Shown here piece after piece: positions 54,733 through 64,000 of a DNA stretch of 64,000 nt (position 1 is the stretch's first letter; every line of letters begins with the position of its first letter). The notes below the pieces were generated by a model. It worked only from the letters and a program-made list of their open reading frames with translations, did no database searches and was not told the DNA's origin. The position numbers were made by a program, and so were the translations under genes. The stretch is from Lachnospiraceae bacterium (GTDB lineage Bacteria; Bacillota_A; Clostridia; Lachnospirales; Lachnospiraceae): positions 1-64,000 of the forward strand of contig SFGN01000004.1 in the NCBI GenBank assembly GCA_004556565.1, in the 5' to 3' direction.

Positions 54733-57700
54733 ATGCCAACAAATAATGAACAAGAATATCAGCCGTTAACTTTTGATGCAATCAAGATTGGCCTGGCTTC
54801 ACCGGAGAAGATTCTGGAATGGTCCAAAGGCGAGGTTACCAAGCCTGAAACGATTAACTACAGGACGTTGAAGCCTGAAAAAGACGGACTTTTCTGTGAA
54901 CGTATATTCGGGCCAAGCAAGGACTGGGAATGTCATTGCGGAAAATACAAAAAGATTCGTTATAAAGGTGTTGTCTGTGACCGGTGCGGCGTGGAAGTCA
55001 CAAAATCCAGCGTGCGCCGTGAGCGTATGGGCCATATTGAGCTGGCAGCTCCGGTTTCCCATATCTGGTATTTTAAAGGAATTCCAAGCCGTATGGGACT
55101 GATCCTGGATATTTCGCCGCGTACATTGGAAAGAGTTCTGTACTTTGCAGCGTATATCGTTCTTGACCCAGGTGCGACAGATCTGTCCTATAAGCAGATT
55201 CTGACAGAGGCTGAGTACCAGGAGAAAAAAGAGGCATGGGGGGCAAAGGCCTTCCGTGTAGGAATGGGTGCAGAGGCAATCCGTGAACTTCTCCAGGCAA
55301 TCGACCTGGAAAAAGAATATAGTGAGCTGCAGGCGGCTCTTGAGAATGCATCCGGACAGAAACGTGCAAGAATCGTAAAACGTCTGGAAGTTGTGGAAGC
55401 ATTCCGTGAATCCGGAAACAAACCGGAGTGGATGGTGCTGACTGTTATCCCGGTCATTCCGCCGGATTTACGTCCGATGGTGCAGCTGGACGGCGGTCGT
55501 TTTGCAACTTCTGACCTGAATGATCTGTACCGTAGAATTATTAACAGAAATAACCGTCTTAAAAGACTGCTGGAGCTTGGAGCACCGGATATTATCGTCC
55601 GCAATGAGAAACGTATGCTCCAGGAAGCGGTCGATGCATTGATCGATAACGGACGCCGCGGTCGTCCGGTTACAGGACCGGGCAACAGAGCACTGAAATC
55701 TCTTTCCGATATGCTGAAAGGTAAGTCCGGCCGTTTCCGCCAGAACCTGCTTGGAAAGCGTGTTGACTATTCAGGACGTTCTGTTATCGTTGTAGGTCCG
55801 GAACTTAAAATTTATCAGTGCGGTCTGCCGAAAGAGATGGCAATCGAGCTGTTCAAGCCATTTGTTATGAAGGAACTTGTAGCAAACGGTACGGCTCATA
55901 ATATAAAAAATGCAAAGAAGATGGTGGAACGTGTGGAGCCGCAGGTATGGGATGTTCTTGAAGAAGTCATTAAAGAGCATCCGGTAATGCTGAACCGTGC
56001 CCCCACGCTGCACAGACTTGGTATACAGGCGTTTGAACCGATTCTGGTAGAGGGTAAAGCTATTAAGCTCCATCCGCTTGTTTGTACCGCTTACAATGCC
56101 GATTTCGACGGAGACCAGATGGCGGTACATGTACCGTTGTCTGTGGAAGCCCAGGCTGAGTGCCGTTTCCTTCTGCTTTCTCCTAACAACCTGCTTAAAC
56201 CGTCAGACGGCGGTCCTGTAGCTGTTCCTTCACAGGATATGGTTTCACAGGATATGGTACTTGGTATCTACTATCTGACTCAGGAAAGACCGGGTGCAAA
56301 AGGGGAAGGAATGTTCTTTAAGAGCGTAAGCGAGGCGATTCTGGCATACGAAAACGGATATATTACCCTGCATTCTAAGATAAAAGTCCGTGTAAGTAAG
56401 ACAATGGAAGACGGCACTGTGAAGAGCGGCATAATCGACGCCACACTGGGACGGCTTTTGTTTAATGAGATTATCCCACAGGATCTGGGATTTGTTGACC
56501 GTGAGGTTGAAGGCAATGAGCTGCTGATGGAGATTGATTTCCATGTCGGAAAGAAACAGCTGAAGCGCATTCTGGAAAAGGTTATCAATACACACGGTGC
56601 AACTCAGACAGCAGAAGTGTTGGATGATGTAAAGGCGATTGGTTATAAATATTCCACCAGGGCTGCTATGACCGTATCTATTTCAGATATGACAGTACCG
56701 CCGCAGAAGCCGCAGATGATCAAAGATGCCCAGGATACCGTGGATAAGATTACCAGAAACTATAAACGTGGTCTTATTACAGAAGAAGAACGATATAAAG
56801 AAGTTGTCGAGACATGGAAGAATACGGATGATAAACTGACGGAGGCACTTCTTTCAGGGCTTGATAAGTATAATAATATCTATATGATGGCTGACTCAGG
56901 AGCCCGTGGTTCTGATAAACAGATTAAACAGCTTGCCGGTATGCGAGGCCTGATGGCTGATACGACCGGACGTACGATCGAGCTTCCGATTAAGTCCAAC
57001 TTCCGTGAAGGTCTGGACGTTCTGGAATATTTTATGTCCGCGCACGGTGCACGTAAAGGTCTGTCCGATACAGCTCTGCGTACCGCTGACTCAGGTTACC
57101 TGACAAGACGTCTGGTTGACGTTTCACAGGAACTGATTATTCACGACAGTGACTGCGTGGAAGATGGCAAGGAAATTCCGGGAATGTATGTAAAAGCATT
57201 CATGGACGGAAATGAAGAGATTGAAAGCCTTCAGGAGCGTATCACAGGACGTTTCTCCTGTAAGGATATCAAAGATAAAGACGGCAATATCCTTGTAAAG
57301 GCAAATCATATGATTACGCCGAGACGTGCAGAACGCGTTATGAAGAAGGGTGTTGATGAGAATGGAAATCCGCTTGAACGCGTAAAGATCCGTACTATCC
57401 TGACATGTAAATGTAAAGATGGAGTATGCTCTAAATGTTATGGTGCGAATATGGCAACCGGTGAGGCAGTACAGGTCGGCGAGGCCGTAGGTATTATTGC
57501 TGCCCAGTCAATCGGTGAACCTGGTACACAGCTTACCATGCGTACGTTCCATACCGGTGGTGTTGCCGGTGATGATATCACACAGGGTCTTCCTCGTGTC
57601 GAAGAGCTTTTCGAGGCGAGAAAACCGAAGGGTCTTGCAATTATCACAGAATTTGCAGGAACCGCTACGATCAGTGATACGAAGAAAAAGCGTGAAGTCA

Positions 57701-58488
57701 TCGTGTCAAACGCCGAGACAGGTGAAACAAAAGCATACCTGATTCCTTATGGCTCGCGTATTAAGGTTAGAGACGGTCAGATTCTTGAAGCTGGTGATGA
57801 ACTTACTGAAGGTAGTGTAAATCCGCATGATATTCTGAAGATTAAAGGACTTCGTGCAGCACAGGATTATCTGCTCCGTGAAGTACAGCGAGTATATCGT
57901 CTGCAGGGTGTAGAAATCAACGATAAGCATATTGAAGTAATCGTACGTCAGATGTTGAAGAAAATCCGTGTTGAAGAAAGAGGAGATTCAGATTTCCTTC
58001 CGGGCAGTATGGCAGATGTGCTTGAATTCAACGAAGTGAACGAGCGTCTTGAAGCTGAGGGAAAAACACTGGCGACAGGAGAGCAGATCATGCTTGGTAT
58101 TACAAAAGCATCTCTTGCAACCGACTCCTTCCTGTCGGCAGCATCCTTCCAGGAAACGACAAAGGTACTGACAGAAGCTGCTATTAAGGGCAAGGTTGAC
58201 CGTCTGGTAGGACTGAAAGAGAATGTTCTTATCGGTAAGCATATCCCTGCTGGTACGGGTATGAAAAAATACCGTGATGTCCATCTGAATACAGAAATTG
58301 AGATGGAAGGCGAAATTGATTTTGATGAAGAAGATATGGAAAGCCTTTTTGCAGAGGAAACTCCGGCAGAGCAGCCGGCCGCTGAAACTGAAGCGGATGA
58401 TGAAACTGATGCGGCGGACGAAATTGGATTTGGAGCTGTGGATACGGTAGAGACAGATGCTGATGATGAAAACGGCGGAGCAGAATAA
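54733..58488 (+). CDS. rpoC: DNA-directed RNA polymerase subunit beta'
   Basis: The 1251-residue beta' subunit has the N-terminal zinc site CHCGKYKKIRYKGVVCDRCG, the catalytic magnesium triad NADFDGDQM (near residue 455), the second zinc region CKCKDGVCSKCYG and the trigger-loop region GEAVGIIAAQSIGEPGTQLTMRTFH. Like rpoB, it ends with an acidic Ala/Asp/Glu tail. A strong terminator follows, and no rpsL-rpsG-fusA genes follow. Confidence 0.97.
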   Translation: MPTNNEQEYQPLTFDAIKIGLASPEKILEWSKGEVTKPETINYRTLKPEKDGLFCERIFGPSKDWECHCGKYKKIRYKGVVCDRCGVEVTKSSVRRERMGHIELAAPVSHIWYFKGIPSRMGLILDISPRTLERVLYFAAYIVLDPGATDLSYKQILTEAEYQEKKEAWGAKAFRVGMGAEAIRELLQAIDLEKEYSELQAALENASGQKRARIVKRLEVVEAFRESGNKPEWMVLTVIPVIPPDLRPMVQLDGGRFATSDLNDLYRRIINRNNRLKRLLELGAPDIIVRNEKRMLQEAVDALIDNGRRGRPVTGPGNRALKSLSDMLKGKSGRFRQNLLGKRVDYSGRSVIVVGPELKIYQCGLPKEMAIELFKPFVMKELVANGTAHNIKNAKKMVERVEPQVWDVLEEVIKEHPVMLNRAPTLHRLGIQAFEPILVEGKAIKLHPLVCTAYNADFDGDQMAVHVPLSVEAQAECRFLLLSPNNLLKPSDGGPVAVPSQDMVSQDMVLGIYYLTQERPGAKGEGMFFKSVSEAILAYENGYITLHSKIKVRVSKTMEDGTVKSGIIDATLGRLLFNEIIPQDLGFVDREVEGNELLMEIDFHVGKKQLKRILEKVINTHGATQTAEVLDDVKAIGYKYSTRAAMTVSISDMTVPPQKPQMIKDAQDTVDKITRNYKRGLITEEERYKEVVETWKNTDDKLTEALLSGLDKYNNIYMMADSGARGSDKQIKQLAGMRGLMADTTGRTIELPIKSNFREGLDVLEYFMSAHGARKGLSDTALRTADSGYLTRRLVDVSQELIIHDSDCVEDGKEIPGMYVKAFMDGNEEIESLQERITGRFSCKDIKDKDGNILVKANHMITPRRAERVMKKGVDENGNPLERVKIRTILTCKCKDGVCSKCYGANMATGEAVQVGEAVGIIAAQSIGEPGTQLTMRTFHTGGVAGDDITQGLPRVEELFEARKPKGLAIITEFAGTATISDTKKKREVIVSNAETGETKAYLIPYGSRIKVRDGQILEAGDELTEGSVNPHDILKIKGLRAAQDYLLREVQRVYRLQGVEINDKHIEVIVRQMLKKIRVEERGDSDFLPGSMADVLEFNEVNERLEAEGKTLATGEQIMLGITKASLATDSFLSAASFQETTKVLTEAAIKGKVDRLVGLKENVLIGKHIPAGTGMKKYRDVHLNTEIEMEGEIDFDEEDMESLFAEETPAEQPAAETEADDETDAADEIGFGAVDTVETDADDENGGAE

Positions 58489-58524
58489 TCACTGAAAATT
58501 CAAAAGCATAATACAAAAGAATAA

Positions 58525-58560
58525 GAAAAAAGAATCCCGCATTTGTGGGATTCTTTTTTG
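58525..58560. terminator. bidirectional terminator between rpoC and prs
   Basis: AAAAAAGAATCCCGC pairs with GTGGGATTCTTTTTT around ATTT. A and T tracts flank both sides, which suits the convergent genes. Confidence 0.9.
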
Positions 58561-58635
58561 ATTGTTGATGCTAACAAAATGGTTGGTCACCTGAAGGGGA
58601 AGATTGATGTCGCTGTTATAATCGCACAGCATCTT

Positions 58636-59823
58636 TTATTCGATCGTCTCCCCGTTTCTGTATTTTCTTAATACATCCTGGATTCTCTCAGCAGGACTCA
58701 GCAGTGTGCTGATAGAGCTGTCATGATTTAAAGTGTCGATCAAAAGAGCTATATACTTGCTCATGTCACAGTTAATATAATATGGGCGTGAAAGCAGTTC
58801 CGGAGTCTGGTAAATCAGATTTGTTGTGAGGACACCACTGAGTATTCCTTCTTCGTAAGCTTTATCAAATTTTTCCAGACCGTTAGTAAACAGTCCGAAT
58901 GTGGCAGCTGCATAGATGCGCTTCGCTTTTCTTCTTTTTAGCTCGGAGGCAACATCGATGATGCTGTCACCGGAAGAAATCATATCATCGATGATGATGA
59001 CATCTTTGCCTTCAACGGAGCTGCCAAGGAATTCATGTGCAACGATCGGATTGCGGCCGTCCACAATTCTGGTATAATCGCGCCGTTTATAAAACATACC
59101 CATATCAAGACCGAGGACATTGGCCAGATAAACTGCACGGTTAGTTCCACCTTCATCAGGGCTGATTGCCATCATGTGGGCACTGTCAATCTGCAGGTCT
59201 TTTACGGTAGCAAGCAGGCTTTTAATAAACTGATACGTCGGAGATACTGTTTCAAACCCGCTCAGAGGGATTGCGTTCTGAACACGAGGATCATGGGCGT
59301 CAAAAGTGATAATGTTTTCCACACCCATGCGTACAAGCTCCTGCAGTGCAAGTGCACAGTCGAGCGATTCTCTGCTTGTCCGTTTATGCTGGCGGCTTTC
59401 ATACAAGAAAGGCATGATAACGTTGATTCTTCTGCCTTTTCCGGCAATAGCGGCAATTACGCGCTTAAGGTTCTGGAAATGATCGTCGGGTGACATATGG
59501 TTTTTATGCCCGGTCAGTGAATAAGTAACACTGTAGTTACATACATCCACCATAAGGTAAAGGTCTTTACCGCGGACAGATTCATTGATTATGCCTTTTG
59601 CTTCCCCTGAACCAAATCGCGGCACCTTTGTATCAATGATGAAAGTGTCTTTGGAATATCCGGTGAACGCAGCGTTGTTTTTGCAGTAATGGGCACTTTC
59701 TTTTCTCCACTTTACGAGATACTCATTAACTTTGTTTCCGAGCTCTTCACAGCCGGTAATAGGAATCAAACCCAAAGTCCCTACCGGAATGTTTTCTAAG
59801 TTTCGCTCACTTCGACGTATCAT
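58636..59823 (-). CDS. prs: ribose-phosphate pyrophosphokinase, long form
   Basis: It makes PRPP from ribose 5-phosphate and ATP. At 395 residues it is about 80 longer than the usual 315-residue enzyme. Visible motifs are the PRPP-binding loop VIIIDDMISSGDSI, the FDAHDPRVQ metal segment, and the RQHKRTSRESLD flexible region. The extra length is spread across an N-terminal extension and inserts, typical of a Lachnospiraceae group. The ATG overlaps the stop of the dnaC-like gene as TAATG, so translation is likely coupled. Confidence 0.88.
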   Translation of the reverse strand: MIRRSERNLENIPVGTLGLIPITGCEELGNKVNEYLVKWRKESAHYCKNNAAFTGYSKDTFIIDTKVPRFGSGEAKGIINESVRGKDLYLMVDVCNYSVTYSLTGHKNHMSPDDHFQNLKRVIAAIAGKGRRINVIMPFLYESRQHKRTSRESLDCALALQELVRMGVENIITFDAHDPRVQNAIPLSGFETVSPTYQFIKSLLATVKDLQIDSAHMMAISPDEGGTNRAVYLANVLGLDMGMFYKRRDYTRIVDGRNPIVAHEFLGSSVEGKDVIIIDDMISSGDSIIDVASELKRRKAKRIYAAATFGLFTNGLEKFDKAYEEGILSGVLTTNLIYQTPELLSRPYYINCDMSKYIALLIDTLNHDSSISTLLSPAERIQDVLRKYRNGETIE

Positions 59824-60821
59824 TACTGTTCCTCCCTGTTAAGTAATTTCTTTTTTATCCTTATATCATCACCGAATAATTTCAGCATGATATAGTTGCT
59901 TGTGATTCTGGAAAAAGCCCGTTCAGTGTATAAATCCACGAGCGAATCCAGTGAAAGATTGGTAGAAATAATTGTAGAACGACGTCCGAGTATCCGTTCG
60001 TTAATACATGAAAAAAACTGAGAGGTGACGAACGGATTTGTATATTCTGTTCCCAAATCATCTATGACAAGTAAATCACAGTCATAAATATATTCCCGCA
60101 TATTTTGCGCATCTGTATCAGATTTATCAAAAGCGCTTTGTGCCAGAATGTCAAAAAAAGCAGGAGCAGAGAAATAAATAACTGAAAAACCGGATTCAAT
60201 CAGTTCTTTTGATATACAGTTTGAAAGAAAGGTTTTTCCGACACCCACATCCCCGTAGATAAAGAGATTTTGAAACCTTGAATCGAATGCGCTTACAAAG
60301 TCTTTGCAGGTCTGCAGGGCCTCTTTGGCAGCGGCCAGAGATGAACGGCCGGAGCGTGGTTCCCGGAAGTTTTCCGAATAATACTCTAAAGAAAATCTGT
60401 CAAAATTTTCAATTTTTAAAATATCTTTCAGATTAGATTGCTCATAGAGAAGCTCCGTAATCGCCTTTTTAAAGCAGTGACATTTTTGGTTGCCGATATA
60501 TCCTGTATCCCGGCAGTCGGGACACTCATAAACCGGCTCAAGATAGTCAGATGAAAAGCCGGAATTCTTCAGCAGTTCATGTTTGCGCCTGCGTAATAAT
60601 TCCAGTTCCTCCCTGAGGGATTCCAGAGCTTTATCATCTCCGTTTAAAAGCCTCTTCCCATATTGTATGGAAAGAACAGAAATTGACTCGTCCAGAATCT
60701 GGAATTCCGGGCATTTTTCATATACATCTTTATGATGCTGAATAAGAATATCATGGCTGCGGAGCTGCTTTTGTTCGTAATCTCTCATAATAGCCTGATA
60801 TTGTGAATTCTTCAGTCCCAC
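59823..60821 (-). CDS. DnaC/DnaI-type helicase-loader ATPase
   Basis: This 332-residue AAA+ protein loads the replicative helicase. It has an N-terminal zinc-like cluster (YECPDCRDTGYIGNQKCHCFKKA), Walker A GDVGVGKTFLSN, Walker B LLVIDDLGTEYTN and an arginine finger in AFSRITSNY. It matches DnaC/IstB-like families; location after dnaD supports the replicative role instead of a transposon helper. It is 13 bases after dnaD. Confidence 0.9.
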   Translation of the reverse strand: MGLKNSQYQAIMRDYEQKQLRSHDILIQHHKDVYEKCPEFQILDESISVLSIQYGKRLLNGDDKALESLREELELLRRRKHELLKNSGFSSDYLEPVYECPDCRDTGYIGNQKCHCFKKAITELLYEQSNLKDILKIENFDRFSLEYYSENFREPRSGRSSLAAAKEALQTCKDFVSAFDSRFQNLFIYGDVGVGKTFLSNCISKELIESGFSVIYFSAPAFFDILAQSAFDKSDTDAQNMREYIYDCDLLVIDDLGTEYTNPFVTSQFFSCINERILGRRSTIISTNLSLDSLVDLYTERAFSRITSNYIMLKLFGDDIRIKKKLLNREEQ

Positions 60822-60834
60822 GAAAATACTCCTT

Positions 60835-61950
60835 TTAATTGCTGTTTAATAACTTTTCTTCCAGAGAATCCATATCATAGGTGCGCCTTTCAAAATTATT
60901 CATATTCTTTGGCGCAGATTTTGCAGAAGACACAGAGGATTTGCGGGAAGAACGTTCTTTTTGGAAAGCTTCATCAAGTCCGGAAATATCTTTCAGACAT
61001 TTCACTCCGGCCTGAAGCCATTTCTTAAGAATAGTGTCTGCATATTCAAAGCTTGGCTGATGTGTCGCTGTGATAGTGCGGCGGCACGCTTCCTGAATTA
61101 CTTCTGCGGAAAATCCATATTCGTCCGTCCAGCGCTGAATATAGACAAGCTCGGATGAAGCAGGATATCTCCCTTTAATCCCAAACGCATTCATGACCAT
61201 AAAACTATTCTTGTTATAACCGGCAGAACGCTGCTTTGCCTGTTCGACGGTAGTAACGCCGCTGTCTGCCCAGGAAAGGGCTACTTTCTGAATATAATGG
61301 ATATTTTTATGGCCGCTTTCAACGCACGATTCAATCAGGTATTCTACCAGGTCGGCAGACATACCAAGCGTATCATAAAAATATGTAATCGTGTCCACAT
61401 CCGTGCGGGTCAGCGTTTTGCCCAGATACTGCTCGGCAATGAACAACAGAGATTTCAATTCTTTCTGTGCCTTGAATGAGTCCAGAGGAATAGTTTTTTT
61501 AACTGATGATGCCGGGCACTCCGCATTGAGAGTATGAACTGCCCGATCCGAAAGCTGTTCTGTGGATTTAACAGCGGCGGCATCTATGTATTCAGCGGCA
61601 GCACAACCAGTGTGTCCGTGATTCTTCGATGCAGAATCTCCGGGACACAGGAACAATGCCTGTTCCAGCACAATTCCCGTAATTCTGCCGTCCGGGTCTT
61701 TCTCAAGGGCGAGAAGTCCTTCTGATTCCCAGTAACGGAAAGCACGGAGAATATCATTTTCTGTGTGGTTCAGGCAGTCTGCAATCATTGAGATCGTCAG
61801 AGAAGAGTCAGAGTCTTCCATGTGACGGATTAAGAATAAATAAACCTTCACGAATTCTCCGTTTGCCTTAACCATATATTTATCTATAAATTCGTTGGCA
61901 ATTAAAGTTGCGTTTGTCTGAAATCTGTTTTTCAGTTTTAAAGTTTTCAT
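60835..61950 (-). CDS. DnaD-type replication initiation protein
   Basis: The 371-residue protein has an N-terminal winged-helix part (ATLIANEFIDKYMVKANGEFVKVYLFLIRHM) and a C-terminal DnaB_2/DnaD domain (YIQRWTDEYGFSAEVIQEACRRTI, YADTILKKWLQAG). DnaD binds DNA and assists helicase loading. ATG 61950 is preferred for family-like N-terminus and AGAGGG immediately upstream, although that spacing is short. It forms an operon with the dnaC-like gene and prs. The 277-base gap to murC holds no gene. Confidence 0.88.
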   Translation of the reverse strand: MKTLKLKNRFQTNATLIANEFIDKYMVKANGEFVKVYLFLIRHMEDSDSSLTISMIADCLNHTENDILRAFRYWESEGLLALEKDPDGRITGIVLEQALFLCPGDSASKNHGHTGCAAAEYIDAAAVKSTEQLSDRAVHTLNAECPASSVKKTIPLDSFKAQKELKSLLFIAEQYLGKTLTRTDVDTITYFYDTLGMSADLVEYLIESCVESGHKNIHYIQKVALSWADSGVTTVEQAKQRSAGYNKNSFMVMNAFGIKGRYPASSELVYIQRWTDEYGFSAEVIQEACRRTITATHQPSFEYADTILKKWLQAGVKCLKDISGLDEAFQKERSSRKSSVSSAKSAPKNMNNFERRTYDMDSLEEKLLNSN

Positions 61951-62227
61951 CCCTCTTTCCCGCCTTTCCGATGATAAAATTACTGTTTGCTGAAATATTA
62001 TTCTCTGATTACTGTTCCCCGGATTATTCATTTCTATAAACTATTATTAAGTGTCAGATTGTCAGATGCTGTCTGCCGGAAACGATTGTTTCGGGTATTC
62101 ATAAAATCAGTTGTCTGCGTCATGCGTAAACGTATTATAGCATCGAAAATCGGAATGAAAAAGTGTTTTTTTTCATCAGAAGGAAGGTTTTTTGTAGATA
62201 ACTATGTGTGAAAACTGTGGATAACTT

Positions 62228-63604
62228 TTATTTCAAGAGATTTTCCCCTATATTTACGACATCTCCGGCCCCCATAGTTATCAACAGATCCCCTTCGGAA
62301 CAGTGGTTTTCCAGAAATTCTTCAATTTCTCCGAATGACGGGAAATAATGAACGTCTGTTCCGAATTTGCGGACTTCCTCTGCCAATGCAGCTGAAGACA
62401 TTCCCAGGGTGTCGGTTTCTCTTGCTGCATAAATATCCGCAAGCACCAGATGGTCTGTGTGCGAAAGCACTTCTGCAAATTCATGGAAAAATGCCTTGGT
62501 GCGTGTATAGGTATGCGGCTGGAATACACACCATAATTCTTTGTGCGGGTAATGAGCCGCAGCGTTTAAGGTCGCCTGGATCTCTGTCGGGTGATGTGCA
62601 TAATCATCTACAATCGTAACGCCGTTCAATGTCCCTTTATACTCGAATCTGCGGTCTGTTCCTTTAAAAGAAAGAAGTCCCTTCTGGATGGATTCTGCAG
62701 GGATGTCCAAAAGTTCGGCAGCCGCGATCGCCGCAAGGGCATTTGAAACATTGTGGTCTCCTGTTACGGAAAGACGGATACGTCCGGCGGAAGTTCCTTT
62801 TTTGAACAGTTCAAAGGAGACGCAGCCTGTATCGTCATACCTGATATTGTCTGCACTGTAATCAAATTCCGGAGAATTTCCATAAGTGACAGTCCTGCAG
62901 GGCAGTCCGTCTGAAATTTCGGAATATGCGGGGATTTCCCCGTTAATGATTAAAGTTCCGTCGGCAGGCAGCAGGGCCGCAAACTGTCGGAAAGAGTGCC
63001 GGATATCTTCCAGATCTTTAAAGAAATCAAGATGATCTTCTTCGATGTTCAGGATAATGCTGATTTTCGGTGAAAAATTCAGGAAGCTGTTTGTGTATTC
63101 GCATGCTTCCGTAATGAAAGTCCCGGAATTGCCGACGCGGATATTTCCCCCGATCGCCTGAAGGATTCCGCCTACCGAAATAGTGGGGTCAAGCCCGCCG
63201 TCCAGCAGAATATGGGACAGCATGGATGTAGTTGTTGTCTTTCCGTGAGTTCCCGAAACGGCTATCGGTGTATCATAATTTTTCATAAGCTGCCCGAGGA
63301 GTTCTGCACGGGTCAGCATCGGAAGCTTACGGGCAACGGCCTCCATAAGCTCAGCATTAGTCCTGCTGATCGCTGCCGTGTAGACAACACAGTCAATGCC
63401 GTCAATAATATTTTCAGCCTTCTGGCCATAAAAAATCCGGGCACCCTTTTCTTCAAGATGCCGGGTAAGGCGGGATTCTTTTGCATCAGAGCCGGATACG
63501 GTAAAACCCTCTTTCAGCAGTATCTCGGCAAGCCCGCTCATGCTAATGCCCCCTATTCCTATAAAATGTACATGGATAGGATTTTTGAAATTAATTCTAT
63601 ACAT
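62228..63604 (-). CDS. murC: UDP-N-acetylmuramate--L-alanine ligase
   Basis: MurC adds L-alanine to UDP-MurNAc. The 458-residue protein has the Rossmann start HFIGIGGISMSGLAEILL, P-loop VSGTHGKTTTTSML, EACEYTNSFL, and VDDYAHHPTEIQATL. ATG 63604 has AGAAGG 9 bases upstream; the longer ORF to 63649 crosses the promoter. It is divergent from the second glgC. Confidence 0.96.
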   Translation of the reverse strand: MYRINFKNPIHVHFIGIGGISMSGLAEILLKEGFTVSGSDAKESRLTRHLEEKGARIFYGQKAENIIDGIDCVVYTAAISRTNAELMEAVARKLPMLTRAELLGQLMKNYDTPIAVSGTHGKTTTTSMLSHILLDGGLDPTISVGGILQAIGGNIRVGNSGTFITEACEYTNSFLNFSPKISIILNIEEDHLDFFKDLEDIRHSFRQFAALLPADGTLIINGEIPAYSEISDGLPCRTVTYGNSPEFDYSADNIRYDDTGCVSFELFKKGTSAGRIRLSVTGDHNVSNALAAIAAAELLDIPAESIQKGLLSFKGTDRRFEYKGTLNGVTIVDDYAHHPTEIQATLNAAAHYPHKELWCVFQPHTYTRTKAFFHEFAEVLSHTDHLVLADIYAARETDTLGMSSAALAEEVRKFGTDVHYFPSFGEIEEFLENHCSEGDLLITMGAGDVVNIGENLLK

Positions 63605-63775
63605 ATTAATATACCTTCTTTTGAAAACATTTGGCCTGGTATTATACATACCTCCGCATTTAATATTATACTATATATGGAGAAAATTGAAAGAAGTTCT
63701 TTTTGTACATATTTTACAAAAAGTAAATATTTTAAACTGTTGATTTGTAAAATATGTGTACAGATACGAAAAGTA

Positions 63776-63784
63776 TGATATAAT
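63776..63784 (+). promoter_or_regulatory. extended -10 promoter of the second glgC
   Basis: TG-A-TATAAT is an extended -10 element, 39 bases before the ATG at 63824. No good -35 is seen. A minus-strand TATAAT near 63670 probably serves murC. Confidence 0.6.
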
Positions 63785-63823
63785 AGAAATACTTAATATT
63801 TTAATCGGAAATGGGGTGACAGC

Positions 63824-64000
63824 ATGATAAAAAAAGAGATGATAGCCATGCTGCTTGCGGGAGGACAGGGCAGCAGGCTTGGAGTTCTTACGGCAAAAGT
63901 GGCCAAACCTGCGGTTGCGTTCGGCGGAAAGTACCGGATTATAGATTTCCCTCTCAGCAACTGTATTAATTCAGGAGTAGATACTGTAGGAGTTCTGACA
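63824..64000 (+). CDS. glgC: second glucose-1-phosphate adenylyltransferase, partial (runs off the window)
   Basis: The 59 visible codons read MIKKEMIAMLLAGGQGSRLGVLT and continue with the GGKYRIIDFPLSNC block, so the catalytic ADP-glucose pyrophosphorylase motif is intact. It differs from the 43775 copy (GGQGSRLG against GGRGSRLH). The GGGGTG site precedes the ATG. The gene is incomplete at the window end; whether a glgD follows cannot be seen. Confidence 0.88.
   Translation, partial: MIKKEMIAMLLAGGQGSRLGVLTAKVAKPAVAFGGKYRIIDFPLSNCINSGVDTVGVLT

Noticed and set aside
59823..61950. Replication origin near dnaD/dnaC-like genes
   Set aside because: No DnaA-box cluster or AT-rich unwinding element was noticed, and dnaA/dnaN are absent.

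Overview
The window looks like a chromosomal segment of a spore-forming Lachnospiraceae bacterium (Clostridia, low-to-moderate GC, strong AGGAGG-type ribosome binding sites). Support comes from the gene content: a SipL-type spore-coat protein and SpoIIR, glgC/glgD pairs, DnaD plus a DnaC-type loader, an ArsR-controlled metal ATPase, and the rpmG-secE-nusG-rplKA-rplJL-rpoBC transcription/translation cluster. No rRNA, tRNA, CRISPR array, prophage or transposase gene was seen. The species cannot be fixed from sequence alone; gut genera near Mediterraneibacter, Dorea or Blautia are a reasonable guess.

Layout. 1-4.6 kb: accessory regulators (Crp-type, Xre-type), a flavin/PPOX protein, an NhaC antiporter and small unknown genes. 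4.7-9.5 kb: the most unusual locus, a 1193-residue protein fusing a ClpA/B-like AAA+ module to a soluble FtsH-like AAA+ plus M41 zinc-protease module, followed by two paralogous YbjN-like small proteins. 9.7-13.7 kb (minus): pncB-ddl-murF. 14-19 kb: nucleotidyltransferase-like gene, deoB, plsC, PD-(D/E)XK-like protein. 19.2-25.4 kb: PrcB-like lipoprotein, sipL, ispE-gntR, spoIIR, acyl-ACP thioesterase, a CvfB-like S1 protein. 25.5-31.3 kb: dnaE-pfkA-murI-DUF1934. 31.4-36.1 kb: cardiolipin synthase, an exported trigger-factor-like lipoprotein, an aldose epimerase. 36.2-39.1 kb: HMA protein, P1B ATPase and ArsR regulator behind a perfect operator-like palindrome. 39.2-42.5 kb: an envelope operon (zinc-ribbon/YARHG protein, amidase, serine hydrolase) with two apparent single-base frameshifts. 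42.6-44.9 kb: glgC-glgD. 45-58.5 kb: AI-2E-type permease, then the ribosomal/RNA-polymerase cluster. 58.6-63.6 kb (minus): prs, dnaC-like, dnaD, murC. The window ends inside a second glgC.

Regulatory and repeat content is rich. There is an L10 leader, an identical 39-bp leader before both rplK and rplA, a terminator hairpin that contains the promoter of rpmG-secE-nusG, and several clear sigma-A promoters and intrinsic terminators. A family of about 165-bp palindrome-ended, hairpin-rich repeats has two full copies in opposite orientation (31415-31579 and 48769-48932), one remnant (about 33829-33872) and a probable distant relative (9523-9664).

The main candidate for an undescribed system is the Clp-FtsH fusion protease with its two YbjN-like partners at 4775-9446. 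The domain calls rest on visible motifs; partnership, substrates and function are inference.
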